Below the pieces are notes generated by a model, which was not told the DNA's origin, did not search any database, and saw only the letters and a list, made by a program, of their open reading frames with translations. DNA of 58,120 nucleotides from assembly GCF_028657195.3 (NCBI RefSeq), contig NZ_JANCPR020000060.1, forward strand, positions 1-58,120, written 5' to 3'. Position numbers and translations under genes: made by a program. The DNA is from Streptomyces iconiensis (GTDB taxonomy: Bacteria; Actinomycetota; Actinomycetes; Streptomycetales; Streptomycetaceae). Shown here piece by piece: positions 47,163-56,236 of the stretch. Each line of letters opens with the position of its first letter. The first letter of the stretch is position 1.

Positions 47163-48053
47163 GAAGGGTGCCCAGCCCTTGATGGCGAACCTGTCGCCCT
47201 CGCGTGCCACTTCGGCGGCACCGTGGCCGCCCAGATGCGCGGGGATCACGAGCGCGTTGTTGTCGGCCGCCCAGCCCAGCACCTTGCGGCGGGTGGCGCG
47301 GGCGCCCGCGGGGTCCTCGCAGAAGCAGCTGTTGGCGTCGGGTTCGAGGATCTGCACGGGGTTGTGCAGCATGTCGCCGACGAACACCGCGCGGTCCGTC
47401 CCTGAGGTGAGGGTCAGTACGGACGAGCCGGGCGTGTGTCCGGGAGCCGCGTCGAGGCGGAGGCCGGCGTCGATCTGGTGGCTGTTCTCCCACAGCAGCG
47501 TCTGGCCGGCCTTGTGCACCGGTGCCACGCTGTCCTCGAAGACATTCTGATTGCCGCGACCGAGCAGCGGTTTGTGGTCGTTCTCGGGATTCCAGAAGTC
47601 GAAGTCGTCCTTCGGCATCAGATAGGTGGCGTTGGGGAAAGTGGGAACCCACTGCCGGCCGTCCAGATACGTGTTCCAGCCGACGTGATCGATGTGGAGA
47701 TGTGTGTTGATCACGATGTCCACGTCCTCGGGCGCGACCCCGGCGCGCGCGAGATTGGCCAGGAAACCGGTTTCGAGGCGGTTCCAGACCGGCGCGTACG
47801 GGCGGTCCTTGTGGTTGCCCACGCCGGTGTCGACCAGGATGGTCCTGCCTCCGCTGCGCAGCAGCCAGGTCTGGATCGCGGAATTGACGACATGGGTCTC
47901 GGAATCGAAGAAGTGCGGGGCAAGCCAGGAGGAGCCGCCGTTCCACACTTCCTTCGTGCTTTCGGGGAAGAAGGTGTTGGTCGTCATGTCGACGGAACCG
48001 AAGTACTCCCATACCCGGGTGACCGTGGTGTTTCCGAGCGTGATGGTTTCCAT
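47139..48053 (-). CDS. Metallo-beta-lactamase-fold hydrolase
   Basis: Protein of 304 aa from ATG 48053 with AAGGACA upstream. H118-x-H120-x-D122-H123 (THLHIDHVGWN) is the binuclear zinc signature. Later ligands are in APGHTPGS and FVGDMLHNP, and the final PAHLGGHG carries the last His. The extended N-terminal strand region (TRVWEYFGSVDMTTNTFFPES) fits lactonase-like or aryl-hydrolase MBL proteins. With the downstream carboxylesterase it may act on esters or lactones. It is divergent from a large LuxR regulator that probably controls both. Confidence 0.9.
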   Translation of the reverse strand: METITLGNTTVTRVWEYFGSVDMTTNTFFPESTKEVWNGGSSWLAPHFFDSETHVVNSAIQTWLLRSGGRTILVDTGVGNHKDRPYAPVWNRLETGFLANLARAGVAPEDVDIVINTHLHIDHVGWNTYLDGRQWVPTFPNATYLMPKDDFDFWNPENDHKPLLGRGNQNVFEDSVAPVHKAGQTLLWENSHQIDAGLRLDAAPGHTPGSSVLTLTSGTDRAVFVGDMLHNPVQILEPDANSCFCEDPAGARATRRKVLGWAADNNALVIPAHLGGHGAAEVAREGDRFAIKGWAPFAPYAEQV

Positions 48054-48123
48054 GGAATGTCCTTGGGACAGGGGAAGATTTCCCTGAACCGTACGAGCGG
48101 CCTCGGCGCGCGCGGTATCCGTA

Positions 48124-48137
48124 AGGTGACTGCACCT
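48124..48137. promoter_or_regulatory. Inverted repeat between LAL regulator and hydrolase genes
   Basis: AGGTGACTGCACCT has perfect 5-base arms around a 4-base centre and lies mid-way in the 178-base divergent region. It is a candidate operator for the LuxR protein. Confidence 0.4.
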
Positions 48138-48231
48138 GTGCGCACGGTCCGGCGCGAAGCCGGGCCGCTTGTAGCCTGGAGCGGCCAGGACAAGGCAACT
48201 CCGATCGAAAGCCGCAATTCCGGGAGACTCC

Positions 48232-51024
48232 GTGGACGAGCACACAGGCGACCGCGGTGCGGGCAGGGAAGCGGAGCCGGACCACCCGGGGGAGCCGATC
48301 GTCGGCCGGGAAACGGAGTTGGCACGCCTCTTCCGCGCGGTGGACCCGATGCCGGCCGACCCGGTGCTGATGCTGGCCGGCGAGGTGGGCTCGGGCAAGA
48401 GCGCGCTGCTGGAACACGCGGTACGCCGGGCCGCAGCAGGCGGTGCCCGCGTACTGCGCGCCGAGGGGCGCGAGTCGGAGTCGAGCCTGGCGTACTCCGC
48501 ACTGCACCAGCTGCTGCGGCCGGTGCCGGCCGAGGTGGACGCGCTGCCGGAGAGGCAGCGCGCCGCGCTGCGGGACGCCTTCGGCGAGGGCCCGTCCGCT
48601 TCGGGACCCGACCTCATGCTGGTCGGGGTCGCCGTCCTGAGCCTGCTGTCGGACATGGGCGAGCACCAACCCATGCTCGTGGTGCTGGACGACGCGCAGT
48701 GGTTCGACCGTGCTTCCCTGGACGCGCTGTCCTTCGTCGCCCGACGGTTGGAAGGCGAACCCGTCACGATGCTGGTCGGGGCCCGCGGCGGCGATCACGT
48801 TCCGGGATTCGACCGGAACGTGCCGACGCTCACCCTGGAACCGCTCGACAACGCCGCGGCCGGTCAACTGCTGGACCTGCAACCGGAGAGCCCCACAGGA
48901 CGCACCAGGTCGCGCATCCTCGACCAGGCGGGCGGCAACCCGCTGGCGCTGGTCGAACTGGCGAGGACGGCATCGGCACAGGACCCGCCGGCGGGGCTGC
49001 CGGCCGCGGGCCCGCTTCCCGTCGCCGACCACCTGGAGCGCATCTTCGCCGCCCGCCTGAGCAGCCTCCCCGCCTCCACCACGAGGGCTCTGCTGCTCCT
49101 GGCCGCCATGGACAGCGCCGACTCCGCGATCGCCGTCCCTGCGGGGCTGCCGCCCGCCGAGGACCCGGCCTGGCTGCCGGCCCGGCAGTCCGGGCTGGTC
49201 CGGCGGACCGGCCCGGACATCCGGTTCCGTCACCCGCTGGTCAGGTCCGCCGTGTATCACGCCGCGTCCTGGGGCGCCCAGCGCGAGGCGCACCTCGCGC
49301 TCGCCGAAACGCTGCGGGACGAACCCGACAGGCGCGCCTGGCACCTTGCCGCCGCCTGCGCGCACCCGGACGCGGCCGTGTCGGCGGAGCTGGAGCGGAC
49401 CGCGGGACGGGCCCGCCGCCGCGGCGGCCATGCGGCGGCGGCCCAGGCCCTGCGGCGTGCGGCGGATCTCGCACCGCTGCGCGAGGACAGCGCCCGGCTG
49501 CTGGTCGAAGCCGCCGCCGCGGCCGTGTTCACCGGAGACATCGCCTGGGTCGAGGAGTTGGTCGCCGCGGCACGCACGCGCACGGATGACGTGGCCCTGC
49601 TGGCCACCGCCGCCGTACAGGCGGGACGGCTGGCGGTCCTGACCGTGCGCCACACCGTGGTCTTCTCCCGACTGGCCGCCGCCGCCGAGCAGTTGGCGGC
49701 CTCCCGGCCCGCCGCCGCGCTGGACCTCCTGAGCGGCGCCGCCGTGGTCCGCTTCTACTCCGGGGAGGACACCCAGCGCCACCGCATACAGGAGGTCCTA
49801 CGGCGCCTCCCCGCGAACGCCTCGTACGCGGGCTTGCGCACCTGGGTGGCGACCGTCTCGGACCCCTTCGACGGCCGGGCCCGACTCGTCTCCTCGCTGC
49901 CGCGGTTGGCCGCGGAGGCGGAAGACCGGCCGGAGCGGCTCACCGCCGTCGGGATCATGGCGTGGCTTCTGGACGAGACGCCACAGGCCGTCCGCGCCTT
50001 CGACGAAGCCTTCGACCGCTGGGAAGCGCAGGGAGCCTTGCCCGAAGGGCTGGGCGGCGCGGTCGCCTGGGCCTATGTGGAGCGAGGACGGTGGGAACAG
50101 GCCCGTGCGGCCTGCGCCCGCGTCACCGCTGTCGGCCGGGCGGCCGGCCTCGACCACGCCGTGGCGTGTGCGGCCACGGTGGAAGCCACCGTGCTGGCCT
50201 TCCAGGGCGACGCGTCCTCGGCCAGGACCCGGGCCGAGGACGCGCTCACACAGGTCGATCCGCTGGAGAGCCGCTCGGTCGCCGTCTACGCCCGCCGTGC
50301 GCTCGGTGCCGCGGCAGCCGCTGAAGGCGCCTACGAGACCGCGTACGACCAACTCCGCATGCTCTTCACGGCGGACGGTACGCCCACGCATTACCACGCC
50401 TGCTACCCGGCCCTCGCGGATCTGGCCGCCGCCGCCGTGCGCTGCGGACGCCGCGAGGAGGCCGTCGCGATCGTCGAGCGCTCGGCGTCCGCACTGGCGG
50501 ACAACGCTTCACCTCGTCTGCGTGCGCTGATCAGCCGGGCCCGTGGCCTTCTGGCCGACCCCGAGGACGCCGAACCGCACTTCCGGGCTGCTCTGGCGGA
50601 CCCGGTACTTGAGTACTGGCCCTTCGAACGGGCACAGACCCTGCTCGACCTCGCCGAATGGCTGCGCCGCCGGCGGCGCGTCGCCGAGGCGCGAGGGCCG
50701 CTCACCGAGGCACTGGAGGTCTTCCGCCGCCTGGGAGCGCGCCCGTGGATCGAGCGGGCCAGGGCCGAATCGCGCGCCGCCGGTCTCGACGTCACGGACG
50801 CGGCCCCCGACGCGCTCGCCGGACTCTCCCCGCAACAGCAGCAGATCGTCCGGCTCGCCGCCCGCGGGCTGACCAACCGTGAGATCGGCGAGAAGCTCTT
50901 CCTCTCCCCGCGCACCGTCAGCTCGCACCTCTACCGCAGCTTCCCCAAGCTGGGCATCACCGCCCGCTCCCAACTGCGCGACCTCATCGAGGGAACCCTC
51001 GCGACGGCGGCCCACCAGGAGTAG
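48232..51024 (+). CDS. LuxR-family regulator, LAL type (ATP-binding)
   Basis: Protein of 930 aa from GTG 48232 (GGGAG upstream). VGRETELARL (24-33) opens the AAA/STAND domain, GEVGSGKS (50-57) is Walker A and MLVVLDDAQWFDRASLDAL is Walker B. A long TPR-like helical middle (about 370-850) follows. The C-terminal LuxR helix-turn-helix (LSPQQQQIVRLAARGLTNREIGEKLFLSPRTVSSHLYRSF) ends near residue 920. Such proteins are usually activators of secondary metabolism or catabolic genes and respond to inducers through the ATPase/TPR parts. It is divergent from the metallo-hydrolase/esterase pair, its most likely target. Confidence 0.92.
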   Translation: MDEHTGDRGAGREAEPDHPGEPIVGRETELARLFRAVDPMPADPVLMLAGEVGSGKSALLEHAVRRAAAGGARVLRAEGRESESSLAYSALHQLLRPVPAEVDALPERQRAALRDAFGEGPSASGPDLMLVGVAVLSLLSDMGEHQPMLVVLDDAQWFDRASLDALSFVARRLEGEPVTMLVGARGGDHVPGFDRNVPTLTLEPLDNAAAGQLLDLQPESPTGRTRSRILDQAGGNPLALVELARTASAQDPPAGLPAAGPLPVADHLERIFAARLSSLPASTTRALLLLAAMDSADSAIAVPAGLPPAEDPAWLPARQSGLVRRTGPDIRFRHPLVRSAVYHAASWGAQREAHLALAETLRDEPDRRAWHLAAACAHPDAAVSAELERTAGRARRRGGHAAAAQALRRAADLAPLREDSARLLVEAAAAAVFTGDIAWVEELVAAARTRTDDVALLATAAVQAGRLAVLTVRHTVVFSRLAAAAEQLAASRPAAALDLLSGAAVVRFYSGEDTQRHRIQEVLRRLPANASYAGLRTWVATVSDPFDGRARLVSSLPRLAAEAEDRPERLTAVGIMAWLLDETPQAVRAFDEAFDRWEAQGALPEGLGGAVAWAYVERGRWEQARAACARVTAVGRAAGLDHAVACAATVEATVLAFQGDASSARTRAEDALTQVDPLESRSVAVYARRALGAAAAAEGAYETAYDQLRMLFTADGTPTHYHACYPALADLAAAAVRCGRREEAVAIVERSASALADNASPRLRALISRARGLLADPEDAEPHFRAALADPVLEYWPFERAQTLLDLAEWLRRRRRVAEARGPLTEALEVFRRLGARPWIERARAESRAAGLDVTDAAPDALAGLSPQQQQIVRLAARGLTNREIGEKLFLSPRTVSSHLYRSFPKLGITARSQLRDLIEGTLATAAHQE

Positions 51025-51165
51025 GGCCCCGTCGCAGGTTCTCCCCGCCGCCCTCCCCCGCACGGCGCTGCCACCGAGCACCGGCCCGGCCACGGCCCAC
51101 GTAACCATCAGCCCCACCCGGCACCGCACCGGCCGCACGGAACAGCACGGGCACGGTCGCCCGGC

Positions 51166-51417
51166 TCACGCGCCGGTGCCCGCCCCTGGGTCGGGGGCCA
51201 GGTGCAGGCCGGCTCGCTCGCAGAAGTCCTGGAGGGTGATCTCGCGGTCCTGCATGCTCAGACGGCCGAATCGGGTGGCCGGCTCGTCGGCGTCGTGCGG
51301 GGTGACGGTGCCGACTCCGAACCGGTAGCGCAGGTGGAGCAGTTGGCCGTCGGAGGTCCAGGCGTCCCACGTGAGGGGTGCGGCTGAGCTGGTCTGTACG
51401 ACGCGTACGAGCTTCAC
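51166..51417 (-). CDS. Small conserved Streptomyces protein, unknown function
   Basis: Protein of 83 aa from GTG 51417 with GGAGGAC upstream. It begins MKLVRVVQTSSAAPLTWDAW and continues LLHLRYRFGVGTV, a pattern I associate with small uncharacterised Streptomyces proteins often found near HTH genes. The fold is probably a small beta sheet with a C-terminal helix (TLQDFCERAGLHL). No catalytic motif. Its start overlaps the stop of a 44-codon frame (GTGA). Confidence 0.7.
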   Translation of the reverse strand: MKLVRVVQTSSAAPLTWDAWTSDGQLLHLRYRFGVGTVTPHDADEPATRFGRLSMQDREITLQDFCERAGLHLAPDPGAGTGA

Positions 51418-51548
51418 GGCCGGTCCTCCTTCTCGGTGCGCGGTCCGCCGCCCCCGCGGGAGCGGAGTTCGGCGGGTGTGCGTTCTTCCCAGGTGACCTT
51501 GGGGGCGCGGCAGCGCGGGGCGTAGGCGGGAGCGGAGGCGTTTGGCAT
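51414..51548 (-). CDS. Possible 44-residue peptide upstream of and coupled to the 83-aa protein
   Basis: ATG 51548 to TGA 51414, starting MPNASAPAYAPRCRAP and containing KVTWEERTPAELRSRGGGG. The stop overlaps the next start in the GTGA pattern common for real coupled genes in this window. Against it, GGGAG directly abuts the ATG and the composition is low complexity. Treated as possible only. Confidence 0.4.
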   Translation of the reverse strand: MPNASAPAYAPRCRAPKVTWEERTPAELRSRGGGGPRTEKEDRP

Positions 51549-51784
51549 CTCCCGGATGTTCCCACACGGGTCCCCCGCACCCGCGCGGAGGCGGATGCGG
51601 ACATGAACGGAGCCCAACCTCGGCCGGCCCCGGCCGAGGGGCCCACACCCGACGGTCTGCGGTCCCGGTCCGGCGGTACCCGGGACTGCGGTCCTCGGTC
51701 CGGCGGCTCTCACGGCGAGTGCCCCGCGTGCCGGGCGGGCCGTGTCGCTGGTACGGGGCGGCGGAGCACGGATAGCTTCGGCCC

Positions 51785-52198
51785 ATGCAGATGACCGAGG
51801 GGGAGGCGCGGCGGCGGTTCGCGGCGGCGCGTGTGCTGCGCCTCGCGACCGTCGGAAGCGGTGGTACGCCGCATGTCGTCCCGGCGACGTTCGCCGTGTC
51901 CGCCGATTCGGTGGCCGTCGCCGTGGACCACAAACCCAAGCGGCACACACGCCTCCAACGGCTCCGCAACATCGAGGCCAACCCCCACGTCGCGCTCCTC
52001 GTCGACCACTACAGCGACGACTGGGCCCGGCTGTGGTGGGTACGGGCCGACGGCGAGGCGCGGGTGCGGACGAACGAGGAAGTGGTGGGCCTGGTCGACC
52101 AGTTGGCCGCCAAGTACCCGCAGTACCAGCGGATCCGGCCCGCCGGCCCCGTCATCGAGATCACCGTGCGACGGTGGAGCGGCTGGCAGGCGGCGTAG
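51785..52198 (+). CDS. PPOX-class F420-dependent oxidoreductase family protein
   Basis: Protein of 137 aa (ATG 51785; ATG 51791 also possible). It is a small split-barrel FMN/F420-binding fold: RVLRLATVGSGGTPHVVPATFAVSADSVAVAVDHKPKR near the N terminus, NIEANPHVALLVDHYSDDW in the middle, and an ending WSGWQAA. I recognise the Rv0121-like F420-dependent subgroup. These reduce small quinone-, flavin- or tetrapyrrole-like substrates with F420H2. The physiological substrate is unknown. It converges with the SDR gene. Confidence 0.85.
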   Translation: MQMTEGEARRRFAAARVLRLATVGSGGTPHVVPATFAVSADSVAVAVDHKPKRHTRLQRLRNIEANPHVALLVDHYSDDWARLWWVRADGEARVRTNEEVVGLVDQLAAKYPQYQRIRPAGPVIEITVRRWSGWQAA

Positions 52199-52219
52199 GC
52201 CCCACGGTCACGAGTGCGC

Positions 52220-52948
52220 TCAGACCTGCTCGAAGTGGAACGCCTTGATGAAGCAGTCGCGGGGCTGGGAGACCGCGAACTGCACACATTCCACGAGCGA
52301 CTGCGCGGTGAGCGGGCTCTCGGCGTTCCGTGGGGTGGAGTTCCATTCCTCGGACAGCGGGGCGGCGTTGTCGAAGTCGGGCGGGTAGAGCGAGATGACC
52401 CGGACCCCCTGGGCGCGCAGGCGCTTGGAGAGGATCTCCGAGAACCCCGCCTGGGCGCTCTTGGCAGCGTAGAAGGCGTCGTGAGCCTCGGAACGGTGGT
52501 GCCCGGCCGTGCCGCACGCGGAGACCAGTGTCACCACGTCCGGCTTGTCGGAGGCGAGCAGGAGGGGGAGAAAGTTCTTCACGGTCAGCACCGTGCCCGT
52601 CGCGCCGGAGGCGAGGGTGTCCGCGATCTCTTCGTCGGAGGCCGCCAGGAGATCCGGCCCGTCGAGGTAGCGGGAGCCGTTGTTGATCAGGATGTCGATG
52701 TGCTCGGTATGGCGGGCGACCCCGGCGGCGAAGTCGCGGATCGAGGCCGGGTCCGTCAGATCGCAGGCGAAGGCGTGGACCCGTTCCGAGCCCCGTGCGC
52801 GGATCTCGTCGCGGACACGTTCGGCGGCAGCGACACCGCGGGCGGAGAGGAAGACCTCTGCGCCGAGGTCGGCGAACCGGATCGCCAGGGTGCGGCCGAA
52901 GTCACGCCCGGCAGCCGTGATGACCACACGGTGGTTGTCGAACCTCAT
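52220..52948 (-). CDS. Short-chain dehydrogenase/reductase with divergent motifs
   Basis: Protein of 242 aa with AGGAGGAG upstream. The nucleotide motif is TAAGRDFGR (11-19), lacking the first Gly of the usual T-G-x3-G-x-G. NNGS replaces NNAG, VSACG holds the Ser, and YAAKS supplies the catalytic Tyr and Lys. It is probably an NAD(P)-dependent oxidoreductase, and the catalytic Ser-Tyr-Lys set appears intact. The substrate is not predictable. A 256-base gap separates it from the TetR gene upstream on the same strand. Confidence 0.85.
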   Translation of the reverse strand: MRFDNHRVVITAAGRDFGRTLAIRFADLGAEVFLSARGVAAAERVRDEIRARGSERVHAFACDLTDPASIRDFAAGVARHTEHIDILINNGSRYLDGPDLLAASDEEIADTLASGATGTVLTVKNFLPLLLASDKPDVVTLVSACGTAGHHRSEAHDAFYAAKSAQAGFSEILSKRLRAQGVRVISLYPPDFDNAAPLSEEWNSTPRNAESPLTAQSLVECVQFAVSQPRDCFIKAFHFEQV

Positions 52949-53204
52949 CGTGCTGCTCCTCCTCCTTCGTCAGCGGGCAACGGACGGCCACGCACCGAGG
53001 GGCACGCCAACGGGCCGTAAGCGGAAGGGCGTTCGCACGCCGTACGGCACGGAGGGCACACGGGGTGTGTGTTCGGGACGCCTGGCATGCCCGCAACTCT
53101 ACGATCACGGCCCGGCACCGGCGCGACGCGCCACCTGCCGCGCCTGTGCCACCGACCTGCCGCACCCATGCCTCGGGGCCCCGGCACGCTCCATACGAGA
53201 GGCG

Positions 53205-53927
53205 TTAGCGGTGTGCGAGGCCGTCGATCATCAGGCTGAGGGTGAAGTCGAACCGGTCGTGGCCCTTGCCTGCGGTGAGTTCGGCGGCATGGCGGGTGGT
53301 GTGGGGGAAGGTCTCGGCGGGCAGCGCGGTCAGGCGGCGCTGGAGTTCGTCGGTGTCGACGACCCAGTCCGCCTCGTCGTGGACCTTGCGCTGGTCCAGG
53401 ACGGAGATCTCCAGGCAGTAGGCGGCCACGTACAGCAACAGCGCGTCGATGGCCCAGGAGGCGGACTGCGGGGCGACGCCTCCGGCGAGCAGGATCGCCA
53501 GCATTCCTTCGCTGACGCGCAGGATTTCGGGGTCGGTGGGAGCCATGGCGAGCGCGGCGCGGGAGATTCCGGGGTACTTCAGGTACTGGTCGCGCATCTG
53601 GACGCACATGCCGCTGACCTGCTCGCGCCAGGCCGCGGGTTCGGGCTCGGGGAGTCGCAGCTCGGCGCACAGCCGCCCGATGAGCAGCTCGTCGAGGTCG
53701 GCCTTGTTGACCACGTGGGCGTAGAGCGAGGCGGGCCCGGTGTCGAGCGCGCCGGCCAGCCGGCGCATGGTCAGTGCCTCGTAACCCTCTGTGGCGATGA
53801 CGCCCAGCGCGGTGTCGACGACCTGTTCCACGGTGATCGGGGCCTTGCGGCGCCGCGGCCTGGGGGTGGCTTCGGCTTCGGGGTTCGGCGGCCGGTGGCG
53901 TGCCGCGCGTCGCTCTCTCGGATTCAC
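53205..53927 (-). CDS. TetR-family regulator (TetR_C type)
   Basis: Protein of 240 aa from GTG 53927. A basic leader of ~28 residues is followed by the HTH (TVEQVVDTALGVIATEGYEALTMRRLAGALDTGPASLYAHV). The C-terminal domain (LDELLIGRLCAEL and following) resembles TetR_C of antibiotic-resistance regulators. TATAGT on the minus strand (53934-53939) lies 7 bases before the GTG, implying a leaderless or nearly leaderless mRNA. It is divergent from a flavoprotein monooxygenase with two operators between them, so it very likely represses both. Confidence 0.9.
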   Translation of the reverse strand: MNPRERRAARHRPPNPEAEATPRPRRRKAPITVEQVVDTALGVIATEGYEALTMRRLAGALDTGPASLYAHVVNKADLDELLIGRLCAELRLPEPEPAAWREQVSGMCVQMRDQYLKYPGISRAALAMAPTDPEILRVSEGMLAILLAGGVAPQSASWAIDALLLYVAAYCLEISVLDQRKVHDEADWVVDTDELQRRLTALPAETFPHTTRHAAELTAGKGHDRFDFTLSLMIDGLAHR

Positions 53928-53941
53928 CGGACCACTATAAC

Positions 53942-53978
53942 TTGACGCGAACGCTGTTCGTACGTAGAACGGTGTTCG
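53942..53978 (+). promoter_or_regulatory. Monooxygenase promoter with two GAAC-N3-GTTC operators
   Basis: CGAACGCTGTTCG (53948-53960) and AGAACGGTGTTCG (53966-53978) share perfect GAAC-N3-GTTC palindromes with centres 18 bases apart. TTGACG (53942-53947) and TAGAAC (53965-53970) with a 17-base spacer give a rightward promoter lying over both copies. This is the expected layout of a TetR repressor binding as two dimers. Confidence 0.75.
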
Positions 53979-53989
53979 TGAACAGGGAT

Positions 53990-55588
53990 ATGGAACAGGC
54001 AGTGGACGTGACCGTGGTCGGAGCCGGCCCCGTGGGCCTCGTGCTCGCCGCCGAGCTGGCGCTCTCCGGGGTGGCGGTGCAGGTGCTGGAGCGCAGGGCC
54101 GAGCCGGACGAGGGAATGAAGGCGGGGGCGATCAACGTGCCGACGGCCGAGGCGCTGGACCGCCGCGGCCTGCTGCCTGCCGCCGAAAAGGTGCAGCGAG
54201 AGGTCCTGGAGCGGGTGGGGTCGTTCGCGCCCAAGGCCGACGACGGGCGGCCCGGCGGCGACAGGCGGGCACAGGAGCCGCGGTTCACCGGGCACTTCGC
54301 CGGAATGGTCCTCGACGCCGACCTCGTGGACTGGGCCGACGCCGACCTCGCCGCGCACACCGCCGGCGCCGGGGCCAGGATGGTGCCGCAGCGTGAGCTG
54401 GAGGCGCTGCTGGCCGGCCATGTCGCGCGGCTCGGCGTACCGGTGCGCCGCGGGGTGGAGGTCACCGCGCTCGAAGACACCGGCGACGGCGTGCTCGTCG
54501 GGACCACCGCCGGCACGGTGCGCACCGGATGGCTGGTCGGATGCGACGGCGGGCACAGCACCGTACGCCGCCTCGCGGGCATCGACTTCCCCGGTACCGA
54601 TCCCGAACTCACAGGGCACCTGGCGGTCGCCGACCTGGACGACCCTTCGGTGCTCGTGAACGGTTGGGCGTGGTCGCCCGAGGGCGCTTACCGTTACGGG
54701 CCACAACCGGGCCGGGTGGTCACCGTGGAGTTCGGCGCTCCCACCCACCACTCCGACCCCCGGCTCCGCCCGCGCGGTGGGACCCCCCAACCGCCGGTCA
54801 CCGCTGAGGAGTTGCAGACCAGCCTGCGCCGGGTCTCGGGCACCGACATCACGGTGACCGGACTGCGCGGCGCCGCGACCCGCTGGAGCGACAACGCCCG
54901 CCAGGCCGCGAACTACCGGTCGGGACGGGTGCTGCTGGCCGGCGACGCGGCGCACGTGCACTCGCCGTTCGGCGGCCAGGGACTCAACCTCGGGGTCGGC
55001 GACGCGATGAACGTCGGCTGGAAGCTCGGTGCCGTGGTCGCCGGATGGGCACCCGAAGGGCTGCTCGACACCTACGACGCCGAACGTCGCCCCATCGGCG
55101 CCTGGGTACTGGACTGGACGCGGGCCCAGATCGGGGTGATGCGCGGGGACGCCAAGTCGGCCGCGCTCCGCGAAGTCGTCGCCGATCTGCTGAGCACCCG
55201 GGACGGCACGACGTACGCGGTCAAGAAGATCTCCGGTGTCACACAGCACATCGACCTGCCCGGCGACCACCCGCTGACCGGCCGCTTCGTCCCCGACCTA
55301 TGGCTGAAGGACGGCTCCCGGCTGGCCGACCACGGCCACGACGGCGGATTCCTCCTGCTCGACCGCACCCCCGACGGCACCTTCACCCGCCTGGCCACGG
55401 CCTGGACCGGTCGAGTGCACAGCGTGCCCGACGCCCCCGCGACACCGGCCGGAGTACTGGTACGCCCGGACGGCGTGGTCGCCTGGGCCTCCGACGTGCC
55501 CGACACGACGGCCACCGTCACCACCCTCGAAGCCGCCCTGCGCCGCTGGGCCGGCCCCCCGCCCCCCTCACCCGGCACAAGCCATTGA
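53990..55588 (+). CDS. Class A FAD-dependent aromatic monooxygenase
   Basis: Protein of 532 aa from ATG 53990. A GTG at 53978 coincides with the predicted transcript start and is an alternative leaderless start. VVGAGPVGLVLA is the FAD Rossmann motif, VGCDGGHSTVRRLAG is the DG motif, and LLAGDAAHVHSPFGGQGLN is the second FAD motif. A thioredoxin-like C-terminal domain follows to the end, as in phenol- and polyketide-hydroxylases and in antibiotic-inactivating enzymes such as Rox/TetX relatives. It uses NAD(P)H and O2. Tight pairing with a TetR repressor suggests a detoxifying, drug-induced enzyme, but a biosynthetic role cannot be excluded. Confidence 0.9.
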   Translation: MEQAVDVTVVGAGPVGLVLAAELALSGVAVQVLERRAEPDEGMKAGAINVPTAEALDRRGLLPAAEKVQREVLERVGSFAPKADDGRPGGDRRAQEPRFTGHFAGMVLDADLVDWADADLAAHTAGAGARMVPQRELEALLAGHVARLGVPVRRGVEVTALEDTGDGVLVGTTAGTVRTGWLVGCDGGHSTVRRLAGIDFPGTDPELTGHLAVADLDDPSVLVNGWAWSPEGAYRYGPQPGRVVTVEFGAPTHHSDPRLRPRGGTPQPPVTAEELQTSLRRVSGTDITVTGLRGAATRWSDNARQAANYRSGRVLLAGDAAHVHSPFGGQGLNLGVGDAMNVGWKLGAVVAGWAPEGLLDTYDAERRPIGAWVLDWTRAQIGVMRGDAKSAALREVVADLLSTRDGTTYAVKKISGVTQHIDLPGDHPLTGRFVPDLWLKDGSRLADHGHDGGFLLLDRTPDGTFTRLATAWTGRVHSVPDAPATPAGVLVRPDGVVAWASDVPDTTATVTTLEAALRRWAGPPPPSPGTSH

Positions 55589-55830
55589 ACGGACCCGCTG
55601 TCCGCACCGCGCCCCCCGTAGGCGTGCCGCGGGCCGACGCACCGGCGACATCCAGGTGAAGGCCGCGGAAGGGACCGCTCCCCGGGCCACGGAGACGCGG
55701 AGACACGGACTCCACGGCCGCGAACACGCAGCCTCGCGGGAACACGGACTTTGCGGGAGATCGGACTCGCGGGCACGGAGACACCGACTCAACGGGCCCG
55801 AGGAGAACCCCGGCACGGCCTGGCATGTCG

Positions 55831-55874
55831 CACGTACGCCCAGGCGTGCGACGGGTGACGCCTGGGCGTACGTG
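55831..55874. terminator. 17-bp perfect hairpin in a gene-free region
   Basis: CACGTACGCCCAGGCGT (55831-55847) and ACGCCTGGGCGTACGTG (55858-55874) are perfectly complementary with a 10-base loop. It is the longest perfect stem I found in the window. It lies 243 bases after the monooxygenase stop. No U tract is present on either side, so terminator is the default call, not a proven one. Confidence 0.6.
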
Positions 55875-56236
55875 GGGCCGGTCCGTGGCCGCTCAGCGAC
55901 GGACTCGGCCCCATACCCCCCCACTGTCCCGGGGTCCGAGGCGTGCCCCGGGGGTGATGCTCCAGAGTGCCCAAGCCCGGCCGCCGCCAGCAGGGGCCGA
56001 ACGGCCCTGTCTGATGAGTCAGAAGTCCACGGCACGTCTCCATCCCCCAACTCCCTTGCCCCGCGACTCCCTTGGGGGCACACTCGGGCACCCGGACACC
56101 GACACGATGTTCGCCGAACCGACGGCGCTCGGTACTGGCGGCGACCGGTTGCTCCGGGGGCCCACGACGAAGACACTGGTGCACCGTGCCGCGGGCGTCG
56201 CGCAGCCCTTGTTTCACGTTCATGCCCGAGCAGCGC

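Noticed and set aside
45571..49782. A single 1403-residue minus-strand reading frame
   Set aside because: It fuses the esterase frame with the opposite-frame translation of the metallo-hydrolase and of the LAL regulator. Only the part from ATG 47061 shows a protein family. The rest is anti-sense or out of frame with three well-supported genes.
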